Positions 21,650 through 62,700 of a DNA stretch of 64,000 bases are shown piece by piece (the stretch's first letter is position 1; each line of letters begins with the position of its first letter). Under the pieces are notes generated by a model. It made no database searches, was not told the DNA's origin, and saw only the letters and a program-made list of their open reading frames with translations. The DNA is from Lanius collurio. Lineage: Eukaryota > Chordata > Aves > Passeriformes > Laniidae. The position numbers and the translations under genes were made by a program. Location: positions 2,657,934-2,721,933 of the forward strand of contig JACBWW010000046.1 of assembly GCA_020086605.1 (NCBI GenBank), given 5' to 3'.

Positions 21650-24600
21650 GATAAGAAGGTATTTAATTTTCTTTACATTTTTTTTGTATTTTTAAACATG
21701 GACATCACATTCTACTTCAAGTAACAAAAAAAAAGTTTGTGGGATTTTTTTTTTAAATACATATTATGCTCCTGTGGCACTTCCATTAATTCTCATTTCT
21801 GTTTTAACTGCAAAGCATTTTCCAATAAAAATCTTAGGAGTAGTTTCCTTGAAAATAGGTTTTCATAAACAGAATTTTTATCAATGAGAAAACAATTTAT
21901 AGATATCCAGACTCAGTGGAAGTGTAATTGATTTATTGACTAAATATTTTCAGTATTTTATCGAATCTACTTTGTGGAAATCCAATTGGCGGAATGATTA
22001 ATATTGTGAAAGTAATCATCTTGAGCTCATCTTTAAAACCAATATGTATTTTAGGCAGTAAAGATCCATCCTTGCAGTTTTCCATAGAGCCATTAACTGT
22101 ACAGCTTTTGGTTGTAAGCAGAGTCTGACCATTAAGTCACATCTAAAATGAATTCCCAACCTGAATGCAAAGCATTCCTTTTACCTCGGCTCTCAGAGTG
22201 ACCATTTACTGTACTTGGCCTGTGCTGATATCCTCACTGCTCCCTGCTCTTCCTTGGTTTTCCTTTTATGCATTTACAGTTGGGCTGGGTAATGGCAGGG
22301 ATTTTCTGTGGGGGAGGGAGAACCATCAGGGTGAGCAGTGTGTGTTCATTTGCTTGGGTTTTACCACGGAATGTGTGCATCTGCAGCTGTTATCCTAAGA
22401 TGCCTCCTTGTGTTCAGGTCTCATTGATCTTGTTACAGCATTTCACACACACAGGGATAATTGATTTACATCATTCAGGAGTCCAGATCTTTTACAAGCA
22501 TGAGAGTAAATATTAAGAAATTACCATATTTTAAAATTCTATAGATACTTTCACTTTTTAATATCCAAACCAGTAATGAAATAATAAAGATTTAAATACT
22601 TCATTACACGGATAATATTTTAGTATTCATAATTTGGGCCTGCTTCTGTTTCCATGGAAGTGAGTGGTATTTTTACCTTGGATACGACCAGACATTTCAG
22701 TGTTTTACCATCTTCAAATTATAAAAATCTTATTGACACAAATGGGGATCAATGGGTATTTTGCATTGCACATCAATTTTATGATACTGTCTTTTAAAAC
22801 ACTACATTTCTTCTGAAATCCATAAGGTAATATCAATCTGTGCTGACAGTTCTTACTGAAATCAGTCTGGAGTTTAGGGTTAAAATCAATGGAATTGGTC
22901 CAAACTGGTTGAGGTAATAATACATGCCTTTTTGACCCTTTGATCCCTGGACCAGGTGCCTGGGCAGCCATGAAACATTTCACTTAGAAGGCAAATTTAA
23001 AATAGGTAAATACTTTCATTTGGGATACTGTTTGCAGTTGATTAAGTCCAGGATGTTCTACCTCACACTCCCTTAGAGGAATAAAAATCCTACCTAACAC
23101 AAGGTTTGGGATGTTTAGGGAAATAGGAAGTCTAGAGAGAATAGAAGACAGGTATAGGGAAGTTCAGGCCAGTGATCTACACAGCTGCTGGCTCCTGATT
23201 TCACACAGACCTTGCAAAAGCCTCTCCTTCAGAATTCTCATCTATTTTTTAACTCCCTGAGGAGTGAGCCTGGTCCTGAGGCCTTTCTGCCACTGTCAGC
23301 TCTTGGGTCACCCTTTTCACAGCTCTGAAAGAGGTGAAGGAAATATAATGAAGCTACTTTTTTTATTTTTTTTTTTAATAGAAGTAACTATTTAATGACA
23401 TTAGCTACAAGACACTTTATAGCTCTTTACAGGAAGTGGAGGGAAAGGCCTCCTTGGGACTCGTTCTCTTTTTTTATCCATCACAAAGCCCGACCTGGTG
23501 AGTTGAATTGAGTCTCTCTGAATCTCAGTCAAAGGAGATGAGAGTGAGAATCAAATATTTAAGAGGAGGTTTTGTTTTTAACTTGACCAATCTCTGAGTC
23601 TCAGTATGTTCTGTGAGTTTTGGATAAAGTGACAAAATCACATGAAAAAAGAAGTGTCTTTTTTCATCTTCAGGAGACATTACTGACTTTATCTTCCTTT
23701 TTTCCTCCATTTTTACTTTCACATCAAGGTTGATGTGACAAACATTGATAACCCTCAAAAAATATGTAATCTTACATCAACATAGCTTTATATGCTTTAA
23801 CTTCATTGACTTTCTGATGGAATTACCAGTGACTTGTGGAGGCATAAAGATGATCAGGCCATGAATTGAAAGTACAGATTGGAACACCTGTGATCATAAT
23901 TATTTAATGCATAACCATCCTGTAGTTTGAGTTTTTAAAAATTCTCCTTACCCATATTTAAAATGTTAAAAATTGTTAGTATCCTGGGAGACCATGGCTG
24001 GTATCTTTCATTACTATTATGAATTTTAGAGTAGTTTGCATTGAGGAGCACTGTCAACCAAAAGTATTTCTTCAGAATTTTTTCTGAAGGGATGTCTTAC
24101 CATTTGATTCCATGATGATTTTAAATATGAAAAGATCTTCCCCATTTTTTTCCACAAGGTCTACAAATATAGAATAAAGCAAGGTTTAATAGAGACTTTG
24201 CAATGTAAGTATTTTTTCCCTAAAATGTAAATGCACGGTACAGCTTAAATTTTAAAAATTGAACTGTGAGTTCTATTTTAGATAGTGCTTAATTTTATAT
24301 AATCAATAGAATTTAACAAAACTGTTGAAAATTAAAAAATTATTTTGCTTAGAGTGACAGAACTTCAGACACCAATTTTCTTTGCTGTTATAATAATGAA
24401 TATTGATTGAACACACTGTGGTCACTTCAGTGCATGAAATTAGCCAGGAATCCTGGGTTTGCTGATATTCTCCATTAAGTTAAACTTATTTGAATCCAGC
24501 ATCTTTCAGTGCAATCCTTTTCAATACAAAATTTATGTTAAAAATTCAAATTCCTGGACATAGTGAGGAAACTTCAAGTCTGTTTTTTGGCCAGAAGTTT

Positions 24601-27600
24601 TCCATAGCTGTGCTGCAGCTTATCCATTGTCAGTCCTTCTGACAATTCCTCTGCCTAACAGCAGCCACTCAAGAAAATCCTTCCAATAAGCTCTCCCTCA
24701 CTCCTCTTGGGCAGAGGCATCTCATCTGTGAGTATTTACAGCTCCAAGTGTGTTTTTTAAGGTATCTTTCTGTGTGGTGTCCTGGATGTGCTTCTGTTCA
24801 TCCCAAGAAAACAGGAAAGAAGCCACCATAACTTAATTGAACAAAGATAAGTAAGGCTTCCCATAGAATCCATGCTACCAGTTCCTGTTTCTATATATTT
24901 ACACTTTGAAAAGAGGCTATCAGGAAACTGCCATCTGCAAGACTGCAGGGAGCAGTTGTTTCCACAAGTCACAGTAACCTTGGTCAGAAATGGGATTTTA
25001 GCACTTGGCTCACTGGTCCTTATGGAAGAGTAAAGGGACAAAATAAAATGAAGTAACACGAAAGGTTAAGTTCTGGAAGATCAAGCCCTGTTTTTCACAG
25101 ATGCCAGGTATCAGGAATTGCAGCTATCACACCAGCTATGATGATCCCTCTGCTGCAAAATGCTTTTCATAGTAATTTCAAAGTCATCAGGGAAATGGGA
25201 ATTATGAAACTTTTATTTTGCTATGCACAGTATACAGCCTTTGTAGTCTTGATTGCTCATCTCTGGTTTGATGTGATATAAACTCAGTAAAAAGGAAACT
25301 GCTTTCACCAACAAATATTGTGGATCTGAACTGTTCATAACTGCCAATACTGATAAACTCACACAATATAGATTTACTAGTTGAATTCACAGTTTACTGT
25401 AGCAACATTACCAAGGAATACAGAATTAAATCCCAGCTGGATCAGTATCCATAGTATTGAAATACAAACAATTATTAGTAACTTTGAAAATCTTTAGGAG
25501 CTCAGTGTCTACATACAGTTCCAGTTCATTAATGGACTTTTTGAATGCTACCCTCATCTGGATGCACCATCACTTCAATTAGTTCACCTACTAATTTGTG
25601 TGCAACTATCCCTGTTTAACACCCCTTGTCTGGCTCAAAAGGCCAGATTTCGGTAGCACCTCACTATTTACAATCTCTTTCTTAGGAGCATTTCAAAGTG
25701 CCATCCCACAGTATTTATGTACCTGTTTTTCTGTACAATTTGATTACATTTTATTAAAAAAAAAAAAAAAAGGACATATGAAGTACTTGTAGATTTGACT
25801 TCGTTTGAAACATTTTTTCACCTTTTAAGAAAAGTACAATAGCTTCCATGAAAAGTTCAGACTGAAAAAAGCAAATTAAAAACCCCAAGCACTAAAGCAC
25901 AAAACAGAAAAGAATTGCACTGACATGTGAAATGTGTTAAAAATTCTTCTTTGAATCAGTCATTTAGACATACAAAGATAATGATGATGATTATGATGAC
26001 AATAATTATAATCAACTAAAATTTAAATTCATCCATTTTCTTCTATGCAAATACCAATTATATTTCTTTTCTTTAAAATGAATGTGACCATTTTAAGTAG
26101 TTACTCTTGCAAATCTTCCTAATAATCTGCCTCAACATTGACAACAGCACAGCATTCTTCTGAAGGGGGGGAAATTCTGTCTCCTCTGGCTTAATAGAAG
26201 GGCCAAAATAAGGGTCTTTATATAGAATTAATATTCCCAGTGTGAGGAGCTACAGTCTATTCCTTTATTTACTCCATCAAACAGAGGAGGAAGTGCTGCT
26301 CCTTAGGTGCTAAGGAGGTACAAAAAAGGGGGAGGGAACATTGTGCTTTCATTAGTTCTGCTTTCTGGGTTCTGAGTCATTTCAGGCACAGAGCTGAAGT
26401 ATAATGGCTCAAAGTCTCCTTGCTGCCCTTAGAGAATCTGTGGTGCAGAATGCCTGAGAGAGGGGGTTGTAGTTCTAGGAGTAACTACTCTGCTCCTGGA
26501 GAAGTTACCTTATCAAAGAGCTGTACTGGGAGTATTGCATGGATCTGGGATCTGCTAAGCCAACATCTTACCCTGAAAAACATGATGCTAAGACTAAACA
26601 AACAACTTTCTAATGAGTACTGGACATTATGATTTGTTACTTTCAAACCTAAAATTCTCATTCAGATGACAAGATTTGACCTTTCATTGTTTTCATTTTA
26701 CATGTTATCACTCTAAGAACACATGGCCTGCAGAACACCTTGTTATCAAGGCAATGGGGTTGAATTTCAGATTGCAGATATGCTACAATGCTCAGGTGCA
26801 TTGCCCCCCAAAAACAGATTAAAATGCAACCATCTTATAAAAACATTAAATACTTCAATGTAGTTGGCCCACATACTGTTTAGAGTAGAAGCATTCTTTT
26901 CCTAGACATATAGTTTAATTAAAGTTTAATAAGTGCAATGTGGATGCCTTCTGCAGAAGAAAAGGCAGCATTTAAATGGAGTGCACTATGTTTGGATTAA
27001 TGAAAAATGGATGTTAAATCCTAAGTGTCCATCCCAAATTTTCAAAAACATCACACATACATACAGTCTGGCACCAGTTTACAACTTTGAAAGAAAAACA
27101 AGAGTTATTTTCATTCTGCAAGCAAGCTGAGTATAATCTCATTTCAAATGCCTTAAAAATTTCAGTGCACCACAATTGCTACTCTCTGCTTTTAAAATCC
27201 TAAACACCAAACTTGCTTGAACTGTAATATTGGGAGCGAAATGCTCAATAAGGAGGCCTTTGCTGTATATGAGTTTAGTAAATTCACTTATTAAAGAGCC
27301 AATTTACACATACACCTGGTTTATAAACTGATAGCCTTTGTTTTAGCCACAGCCTTTTCACAACTTAAATTTGTCCCCAAGTCACCCTCCTGCAGCTCAC
27401 AGATATTTCCATATTTGCCCCTTCAGAGGAAACAGAGGAAGAGGGTCTGGCAGCCCCTGCTGTCTGTGTGTGCCCTCACATAATGCTAAAGTTCCACCGT
27501 TGCAGCAGCAAAGCCCAGACTAAATCTCTGCTCTTACACAGAACTAAGTCCAAGTGGAGCCCTGACAGACCCAGCATTGGAACTGAGGCAAATCAGCCTC

Positions 27601-30600
27601 CAACAGAGACTTTCTCAAAGTAAGAATAGTGTTTGTGTTATCATTTTTATTCACCTGCTTCTGTAATTTCCAATGTAGTTGTTCTATTAATTCGACTTTT
27701 AGCAGGGTTATCACCAATTGCCTGCTTTACCTGAAAGTCGGTCCCTGGCTGTTACTCACTCCTAACTTTCAGATGTCTCTTGGCTGCAGTTTGGTGTTGG
27801 AGTCCTTGGTGACACGTGTGGCTTCACAAGAATCCCAGCTGGCAAGAACTCATTTCAGCTGAGGCCTTTATAGTCTTTTGTTTATGGTTTCTCTGGTGAA
27901 GTCTGGGCAAAAATACTGCATATGAGACACATCAATTCCTTTACTTTATGGACTACTTTAAGCCCTTTTAATTATATGATAATATTTATGGAGAGTTTCC
28001 TAAGGGACCTTTATCAGTTTCAGAACTTAAAGTCTTGGTTTATCCTCTTTTTTCACTTCAGCCAGATGCCATTTGTGATTTTCAAGACTGGAGAATGCTG
28101 CTGTTTAAAAAATACTCAATAATCTTGCACAAGTCATTCTCCTCAAATTGGGAAATACAAGACATCCAATCTGTGGCTGCTTTATTTTGTTTCATATTCT
28201 GTATCATCCATCTCCCAGACTAATTCCTGGTTTTTTTCAGTATTTGTATGGGCACATTTTAAAATACATATATATAAATTAGGTGAAATAACTACTATCT
28301 CCTGGTTTAGGCAATATACATTTCGCCTTCAGCTGTAATTGTGGTTTGTGAATCAAACAGAAAAGACCAGGATGTAGAGGCTGAACTTTGCTTGGTGGAA
28401 CTTGTGCTGATTGTAATGAAATAGGAATATGCACTAATGGCTGCAGGATCTGTATTCATAAACTGGCACCAAGTCAAAAGAGATGAATAAAAGAAATGCA
28501 ATACATAAAAGAATGGGAATATTTCCAGAGAAAAGAGATTAATTTCTTACATAAGCTACAGTCTCCAGATGTGCTGGAAAAGGTACAGTTTTCCTAAACT
28601 CAGAGAACACAAGACTGAAAACCTTACTATGCAATAAAACTGCTTCAAGTACTATTGCAAATGAAGTAAGGCAGTAACTGAATGTTATTAGACACACTTG
28701 TCCATCTTTACTTCATCCTCCTTAAATGTCAATAAATTGTAATCTTAATGAATCTTGATTTATTACAAAACTTCATACAGCAGTTTTATGTATCCAATCC
28801 ATGTCTTTTTTTCTGGTGCTTACTGACACTTTCTGAAGTATCATAACTGACCAAGACTTTTAAATGGTGGAATATACAAAGAGTGGAACTGCCAGCACAG
28901 AAAGCATTAACTCTGCTTTGTAGCATCCTGGATTTTGAACCAACCTCAATTTTGGGGTTGCTGCAAGGACTCTCTTCTTCTTCCTAGACACCTGTAGTTT
29001 TTGGAAACCCATACAACTTACAGGTAATTCTTAATGTAGCTGTAGTGGAACTTTCTTTCCATACTCTGCCAGTTAGTCTGGGCAGAGTAGCCTGATCAAA
29101 GCTATGATCCTGGGATTTCTCCTCTGTGCTCATTTTGTAGAAGATAATTTTGATTGCCATGAGAGACCTACAGAATTTTTGCAGAATGTTATTAAATAAA
29201 GATTGAAAAAACAGACTCTTTGCCTTGCATAGTTACAGAAGTCAAGTGACATGTAATTTTCTTTCCAGTCTGTCTAAGCAATCCTATAATTTACACCCAT
29301 CATAGTAATCAAAAGGGCAACTTCAAAATGATTTTCAGTGCTCCTCAGGTAGAGAATGTGGGCTTAAATATTTAGAGTTTTTAAAATATATTCAGGTCAC
29401 TGATCTACCAAGGCCTGTATCACAGGAGTATCCATCCATCCATGGGAGCTGAGTGTCTGCATCTGACTGAGGATTTGCAGTTTAGGGTCTAATGCCACCA
29501 ATATCACACAAGTTATATGGGCACAGTTGGGATTGACCACTGCAAGCTGGGATAGAAAGAAAAACTCAGGTAGTGGTAAAAATGAGGAAGTTGGAATAAA
29601 GATTGTCTGAGAGTTTAGAACAAATTTGGAAACAGATGTTTTTTTTCCCAAACATGCCTGAGTGGCAAGGCTGTTTGTGTGGTTAATGAACAATCAGGGG
29701 GGTGCATGCAGGAGTGGGGGCCAGCTATGGAACTGCCAAGTCCAGAGGAAAACCACACACAACTGCAGCAACACACAAACACTGCCTTGCTGCCTGAACT
29801 GATGAGCCATTTCGTTGGGATAAATCAGGTTATTCACTAGATCTTTAAAGCAGCTGATAGGCCCGATCCTGCTGCCAATCCTTATTCAAACTGGTACTCA
29901 AGGAGAATTAAATTCTGTATCCACTGAGGGAATAAGAGAATGAATAATGAGATTTCACACGTGAGATCACTGCAGGATAAAGAGACTTCATAACTCAAAA
30001 AAAATTAAAATTCATCATAGTGAATATGAAGCATTTGCTGGGTTTTTTGGAGGAAGAAACATTTGATCAAATGGTGGGAGACAGATTTTGAGATAACTAG
30101 AAATCCCATAATTCTAATGCTGATTCTTCTTGATTTTCTTTTGGGCTTCAGTGTTCCTACCTAAGAAAATAAAAACACTTCCAGAGCTTATAAGATTTTG
30201 CTCAGATTACTGTACTTCTGAAAAGCATTTTGACAGAGTTAGATATTAACTATACAGACTTTAACAGCAGTAGTGCAATGAACATGTGAAAATCCCAAAT
30301 AAAAGTTATGAAGTAAAACACCATGTTTTTATGAGAGATGTTTTGGTTGAAATCAAAGGTGGAAAAGTTGCTCACAGAAAAAGTATTTAGAACTGCTAAA
30401 AGTGGGATCTTAAAAAGGATCTTTGTATGCCTTTCTGAATTGGTATTGCTAAACATTCTGTATAAATCCTCTGCAATATGTAGGATTACATATGGAGGAA
30501 TTACTTCATAAAACATAGAGAAAAACTTATTGAATCCAAATATTTTAATAAATTACATTCAGTTTTTCAGCATGCATTTTGGAATGCATTTTGGCAATTC

Positions 30601-32618
30601 TAATTGATGAGACCTAGTTAACAAAATATAGGGAAATTCAGTAATCAGGGCACAGGATGTGCAGTTTAATTACGTTGGTGTGCATTTCTATTTGTTTCTA
30701 ATGTAGAGGATCTATTGGTAAAATGAATGCCCATTTTGTGGTCTGTTATGCAGAAAATGTTTAATCCAGTGTTTGATTTACTCTGTTAAATCTTCTTTAT
30801 TGAATGTGCTTATTCATCCATGCAGAATTGGGTATGCTGCTTTCTGTTAATATGACATTGCAATTAAATAGCTAAAGAGAAAAACATGGCAAGACATTTT
30901 CTCAAGGTCCATGAAATTTTCATAAAAATTATTCATACTTACATATTTCACTTCTACATTTGCTGATAGAGCTACAGAGAAGTATTTTGGTGTTGTGTGG
31001 GACTGACAAACCTTGCAGTTAAAGATCCTGAATAATCATTTTTGTCAAATAAATAGTACTAAGGAGGATTTCTGGTCCAGTGGATAATGACTGTCATCAC
31101 GAAATAGGATTGCACTGATTGCATCTTATGAATGAAGCTAACAGGAACTCGCAGCACCAAACAACAGCATTTTGTGGTGGCATAAATACTTAAGCACTTG
31201 AGAAACAGTAAGACATTGACAGTGAAATAGCTCTGCTCCAGTGCAGTCCTAGAATTATATTCAACAGTAACAAAAGATTTTCGTGATGATGTTATACTTT
31301 CCTGAGTGTGCCTTCCCTCAGTAGGAAAAGGATGTGCAATGGGAGTTTGTCTTATCTCATCTAACCAATATAGTGATGCTTTGTTCCTCACCACAAGACA
31401 TTTAGGTCAGGGATGATCCAGCATTGTAAGAATTCTGCAGCTATATTTCTTTTACATGTTAAAAAGTAGAAATGACAGCTCCGTCTGCAGAATTGCATGG
31501 GAGCTGCAGAATGGAAGTTTTAATCAAAATCTCTATGGGACACTTGGAAACATAAATATAAGGAATGTAAGATTGGATCTTACCCCTTTTCTGTCTGAAT
31601 TCATAACTCCTCATTTTCTCTGTTACATACTTATCAGCACAGTAATCAAGTGCTGATGTTTAAATCTCTCTTTTTGTTCTGGCTTTGTTGGATGTTTCCT
31701 GCTAGACTGTTTTCTGTCCTGCATTCTGCTCTAGCACATCTGGCAGTACCACAGGGGAAACGTGGCCTCTGGTTTCCATTAGTCACTTTTTACTATTTTG
31801 ACTATTCTTTTGCTATGTGAACAAGGAGCTTGTAATAAGGTGTTAACAGGCTGCTAGCTGGTTTATTGTTATTATTGATTTAAGGTGCTAAGACTTTAAT
31901 ACAATCATACACAATGAATAATATTAAGAGATTAGTTTAAAGCCATATAAGCCATTAAATGCAAAATAAAAAGAAAAAAACTTTCCAGAAATTTCTACAA
32001 TATTCTGGCACAGGTGTTCCGTGCTGGGTTGTTTTGCCTACATTGCTGTATCTGGCTTTTTCAAATCTGTGGTTTCAGTCCTGCTGTTCTTGGACTGGTG
32101 TTATGGGAGGGGCTACACTGAACCAGGAGATTCTGGGGTTTATCCCTGCTTCCACCTTCTTTTCTTTGTAAGGTGAAGGAAGAGGCTAAGCAAGACTAAA
32201 GTGTGGCTTTGGGCTTCAGAGGGAAAGAAAGAGTTAATTAATGAGTTGAGAAAAATAAAGAGGATTTTGCATGCAGAGAACATAGTACAGTCAAACATGT
32301 ATCTGTTAATTAACAAGAAAGGACATAAGATTAATGACTGATACACTTTGTAACTAACACACTAATAACTTTCTTTTTAAATCTGTGTTCAACGTGGTGG
32401 CTGAAGGAAAAAAATATTGCAATTGGTGGTAAGGAAACCTTTTATAATAATGAGGGAAATAATTTCTTGGATATATTAATAAGGAATAGTGAGCAACAAG
32501 ACTAAAGAAACAATAGAAATTGTTTTGGAAACAGTGAATATGCAGGGGAAATAACAAAAGTGAAATTTGTTGTTTCGGAGGAAATGGTCATTTAGGAAGA
32601 GGAACTTCAGTGGAGTCC

Positions 32619-32845
32619 AGAGAACCACAGGATGGTCTGTTTCGGAAGGGACCTTAAAGCCCATCCAGGCCCACCCCTGCCATGGGCAGGGACACCTCCC
32701 ACTGTCCCAGACTGCTCCAAGCCCCATCCAACCTGGCCTTGGGCACTTCCAGGGATCCAGGGGCAGCCACAGCTTCTCAGGGCACCCTGTGCCAGGGCCT
32801 GCCGCCTCACAGGCAAGAATTTAACCATCTCTTCCTCAAATCGGC
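32619..32845 (-). mobile_element. CR1 LINE 3' fragment upstream of CHM
   Basis: A 5'-truncated CR1 tail on the minus strand. On the plus strand it shows GGAAGGGACCTTAAAGCCCA, CCATGGGCAGGGACACCTCC, CCATCCAACCTGGCCTTGGG, CACTTCCAGGGAT and GGGCACCCTGTGCCAGGGCC, the usual reverse-complement CR1 3'-UTR. It fades out around AAGAATTT and CTTCCTC at 32816-32838. It is truncated to about 225 bp, ends roughly 380 bp before the CHM start codon, and lies just outside the CpG island. Confidence 0.92.
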
Positions 32846-33158
32846 CCGTAAGTCATACAAAAATACGCGTGCTTGCATTGAAGGGATTTACGTTTGGCTC
32901 AGTAGGTGAAAAGCCGCCATGTAACTCTATTTAAAGAATCTTATTGATGGATGTAGGTGCTTGCATATCTATGCATGTTCGCTGCAGCATACCTGCACAG
33001 CAGGTAAGGGCTCGTTCTGTGGCTGGGCGGGACAGCAGAGGGGTGACGGATGGTGAAGCCGAGCAGCTGGCGGGTTGCAGGGGACGGACCAGGAGCAGCC
33101 CTCAGCCCTCAGCGGCTCCCTGAGGGCTCCGCGGCGGGGCCGCCCCTCCCGCGCGCCG

Positions 33159-33223
33159 CCGGAAGCGCCGCGGCCGCTCCCGCCCTTTCCGCCGGCGGCG
33201 CGCGCGTGACGGCGCCTCCCAAG

Positions 33224-33230
<7 letters not shown>
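33159..33230 (+). promoter_or_regulatory. CHM: CHM promoter motifs: ETS, TGACG half-site, YY1 over the start codon
   Basis: CCGGAAGCG at 33159-33167 matches an ETS/GABPA core. TGACG at 33207-33211 is a CRE/ATF half-site. AAGATGGCGG at 33221-33230 matches the YY1 consensus AANATGGCGGC almost fully and contains the ATG itself. ETS plus YY1 near the start is a common pattern for TATA-less housekeeping promoters. In genes of this class the YY1 motif often lies just downstream of the transcription start, which suggests a very short 5' UTR. Confidence 0.45.
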
Positions 33231-59742
<26,512 letters not shown>

Positions 59743-62700
59743 GTAAACCCCACTTAGGCAGACATACCTTCCCTAAAGGAAACCTTTGACAATGTAAGAG
59801 ATGTCATCCAATAGGGATCGTCCTGTTAACAATTTCGTGTTGGTTTTATTCACTTTACATTTCCATTGGCTATGAAATTCCCCCCACTCAAAAAAAACAA
59901 ACCAAACAAAAATAATTTGAAAGCGATACTCCTGTAATACTTCGGAACAATTTTCATTGTATTACAAATGCAGCCTTGTAGCTGATGGCTGTGGTGGCTG
60001 CCTGTGATAGTAAGTTAGTAAGTGCTAGGAAATGAGAAAGCCATAATTTAACCTGTATGTTGCTGCCCCTTTCTGAATCTGACAGAGGAGACTTAGAGTG
60101 GTATCTGTCGAAAAGGGTGACATTGCATTGGTTGAAAAAATTTGTATTTGTGTCGTCCTGAAGCTGAAGGAAGATTCATGTTGTCAGTTTGTGTTACTAA
60201 TTAATGCTGAGAAATCACCTGCCATTCACAGGTAGATATTTAATAATGAAGTAGGTTTTTATGAAAAAGGAGAATGGTGCCATGTGTCCAGTTTACAATT
60301 AGATTTAAAACAAAACCTAATTCTTTCACCTTTCTACATCACAGATTTACACAAATAGGGCAATTGATGTAAAATCGTGTATTATGCTCTTGGCACCATT
60401 TTGTAGCTCTCTCTAGAACACAAGGTTCCAACTCTATGAACTGAACAGCAGAGGAGATCCCGTGCAGCCCTGTTTCACTGAGCCACTTCTACATTCTGAC
60501 ATCTCAAACAGCAGCCATATGTTATCCACTCCTTGAGCCTTAGAAAGCAATTAAAACAAAAAAGCCCAGTTGGTTCCAGGATAAAACAAGATCCACTTCA
60601 GCTCCTTTCCTTGACCTGTGGGCAGGGACAGTGTAGTCCTTACCCTGGCTCCTGAGGTGTCCCTGGCCCGTGGTTCTGGCACAGGAGCTGGTGCTCAGTG
60701 CTTTTGGGGACCATCAAGGATCTGTGTGCAGTTCTGTGGGCGGTTTTAATTTCAGTTGTTTCCAACAGTTCAGCTGCCTTTTAAAAGGCTGAGGGGTTTT
60801 TTTCATCTTTGCTTTTGCTGGCAAGCAGCCTTTCCATCTGCTCAATGTGGGTTTAATGTGGTAACCTATAGGTCTGAAGTAAACATTAGCTCCGTTTAAA
60901 AAAAGCAGCTTTGCCTGGTGAGGTCAGTTTGTCTGAGTGATATATTTGTACATCAGTGCTTTAAATAGCAGTTCAGGGTCTTACCTGCTTTGTTTGGTGC
61001 TGGACAAGTTCTGCATTTTACATGTGTGCTACTATGAAATTGTGGTTTACAGCACATTGTTGGGTATTATCTTCCTGTTTGTCTCTGTGATAGATTCTGT
61101 TTCTCTTCTCCAGAACAGTACTTAAATTACTGCCAGAAGAATGGCCTTAGCAGCTTGAGCCTACTTGGCTGTTTATAGGATGGATGCAGTCATATGTTGA
61201 TAGAAACATTCTGGAATAATTGTGCTCCATTCAATAGAAATGTTACTTGCTACCATCTTTCATCAATAGCCTTTCATCTCTTCTTTAATCGTTGATTTTT
61301 AAAAAGTGCAGACCTACATAATTAGGTGGTTGGACAGACAATTTGTGAACAAGAATGGGGTGCAGGTAACTACTCTGGATACAGTCATGCAACAGAACTT
61401 GTGTTTGTAGATTTTATGGATGTCTTTGTGTCTTTATAGGGCTTCATATGAGGCGAGGTATCTGTATGTGACCAGCAGATTAATAAATCAGAATATTTTC
61501 AGAGCCATTGTAGTGGTTCAAATTCAGCAGTTTGACCTTCCTTGGCTTCAAATACCTAGGGAAAAAGTAAATTCAGTAATTAAAATTAGAATTTTACTTG
61601 CTTTTTTTCCTCCTGTAGATTTTTCTCCATCTAATTCTTTTTACATTCTTTAAATCCCTTTGGCTTTATTTTTTATTTAATGACCAGCACATGCAGTTTT
61701 CTGATCTTTAGCCGCAATATATTTCAAGAGTTAGCAGTAGAGGTGTCTAGAAGTATTATAAATATTCTTACCAGAAAATCATTACTTGATGACAGGAGTT
61801 CTTCAGATGGCCTGAACTTTCTGTTTCAGATTATTGGTTGCTGCATTTTAGGGTTTTTTTTTGCTAAAATATATAAGTTCTACAACAAAGAGGGTATTTT
61901 AATAGTTGAAGCAAATTAGTCTGTCAAACTAAGAAGTAATTATGCTTTTAAAAGGTTTGTATTACACATATTCTAATACAAAACTTTTTAAAAATTGTCT
62001 TTTATTTTAAAGTGAAAAATTTAGGAGGCAATCACAATATTTTTTGAGATTAATCACAGTTTTTAAAGGTGTTCTCCCCTCAGGACTGTGTGTTGCTCAA
62101 AGAGAGCCATATCTGAAGAATCCCTCTGGGGCTGTGGAGTGAAGAGGCAACGCCAGAGCCTATAGATCACAGCCTACAGCTTTTATCACCAGCTTATCAG
62201 AGGAAGGTGTCACCTGGCCTGTGATTTCTAACCACTGTTCTATATTCTGTTTTAATGTAAACCCCTTAAGCGTTTCTTGCAGCCAGTTACACTGTGTGTT
62301 CTCATCAAGGCTACTGTTATAAATGGCACACATGCATATTGATGGGAATGAGTCAAAGACATTTGTAAGTCACATCCTTGCATCCCAAATGAATCCTGCA
62401 TAAACACTACAACCTTTTATAACTGCTGACGACACTCGAGTGAGCAGAAGCGCTCTTTACTCTTTATTGGTTTAAGCAGGGATGGTTTAGGAGAGAAAAT
62501 TAAACTTTTATATTGCTGTAATGTACATCCCAATATGGTGAGGTACAGATGTGAGATTTCTGTCTTCATAAATTGGAGTCTTGGAACAAGGAAGGTCATT
62601 GTAAGCCTCCTGCTCTCCTGAGCTGACAAGCAGCAAAACTTTGCTGGCCCTTAACAGCTTTTTTTGCTTCCTTCTGGGTACAAAACTGTCCTGGCTCTTC

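Larger units (their letters stand above)
17627..32618. other. Intergenic region between DACH2 and CHM (no gene seen)
   Basis: About 15 kb between the two divergent genes. Open frames are all short and unlike known proteins. It holds a small perfect hairpin next to the gap (17737-17760), a homeodomain-motif-rich AT block (19430-19625), a CTCF-like site (21637-21649), a 16-base A run (25756-25771), and a GC-richer patch near 20640-20960 of unknown origin. No tRNA, snoRNA, LTR or further CR1 was recognised. A lncRNA or an upstream noncoding exon of either gene cannot be excluded from sequence alone. Confidence 0.6.

Noticed and set aside
25756..25771. A16 run as a retrogene poly(A) tail (likewise A15 at 43604-43618)
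   Set aside because: No coding remnant or target-site duplication was seen upstream. Most likely simple homopolymers.
32990..33010. Splice-donor-like CAGGTAAGG upstream of CHM exon 1
   Set aside because: It fits the donor consensus, but no supported upstream exon or matching acceptor can be shown. The known gene starts with coding exon 1.
33050..33223. Upstream in-frame ATG extending CHM by 58 codons
   Set aside because: The extension is GC-driven, does not match REP1, and the homologous N-terminus starts at 33224 in a good context.
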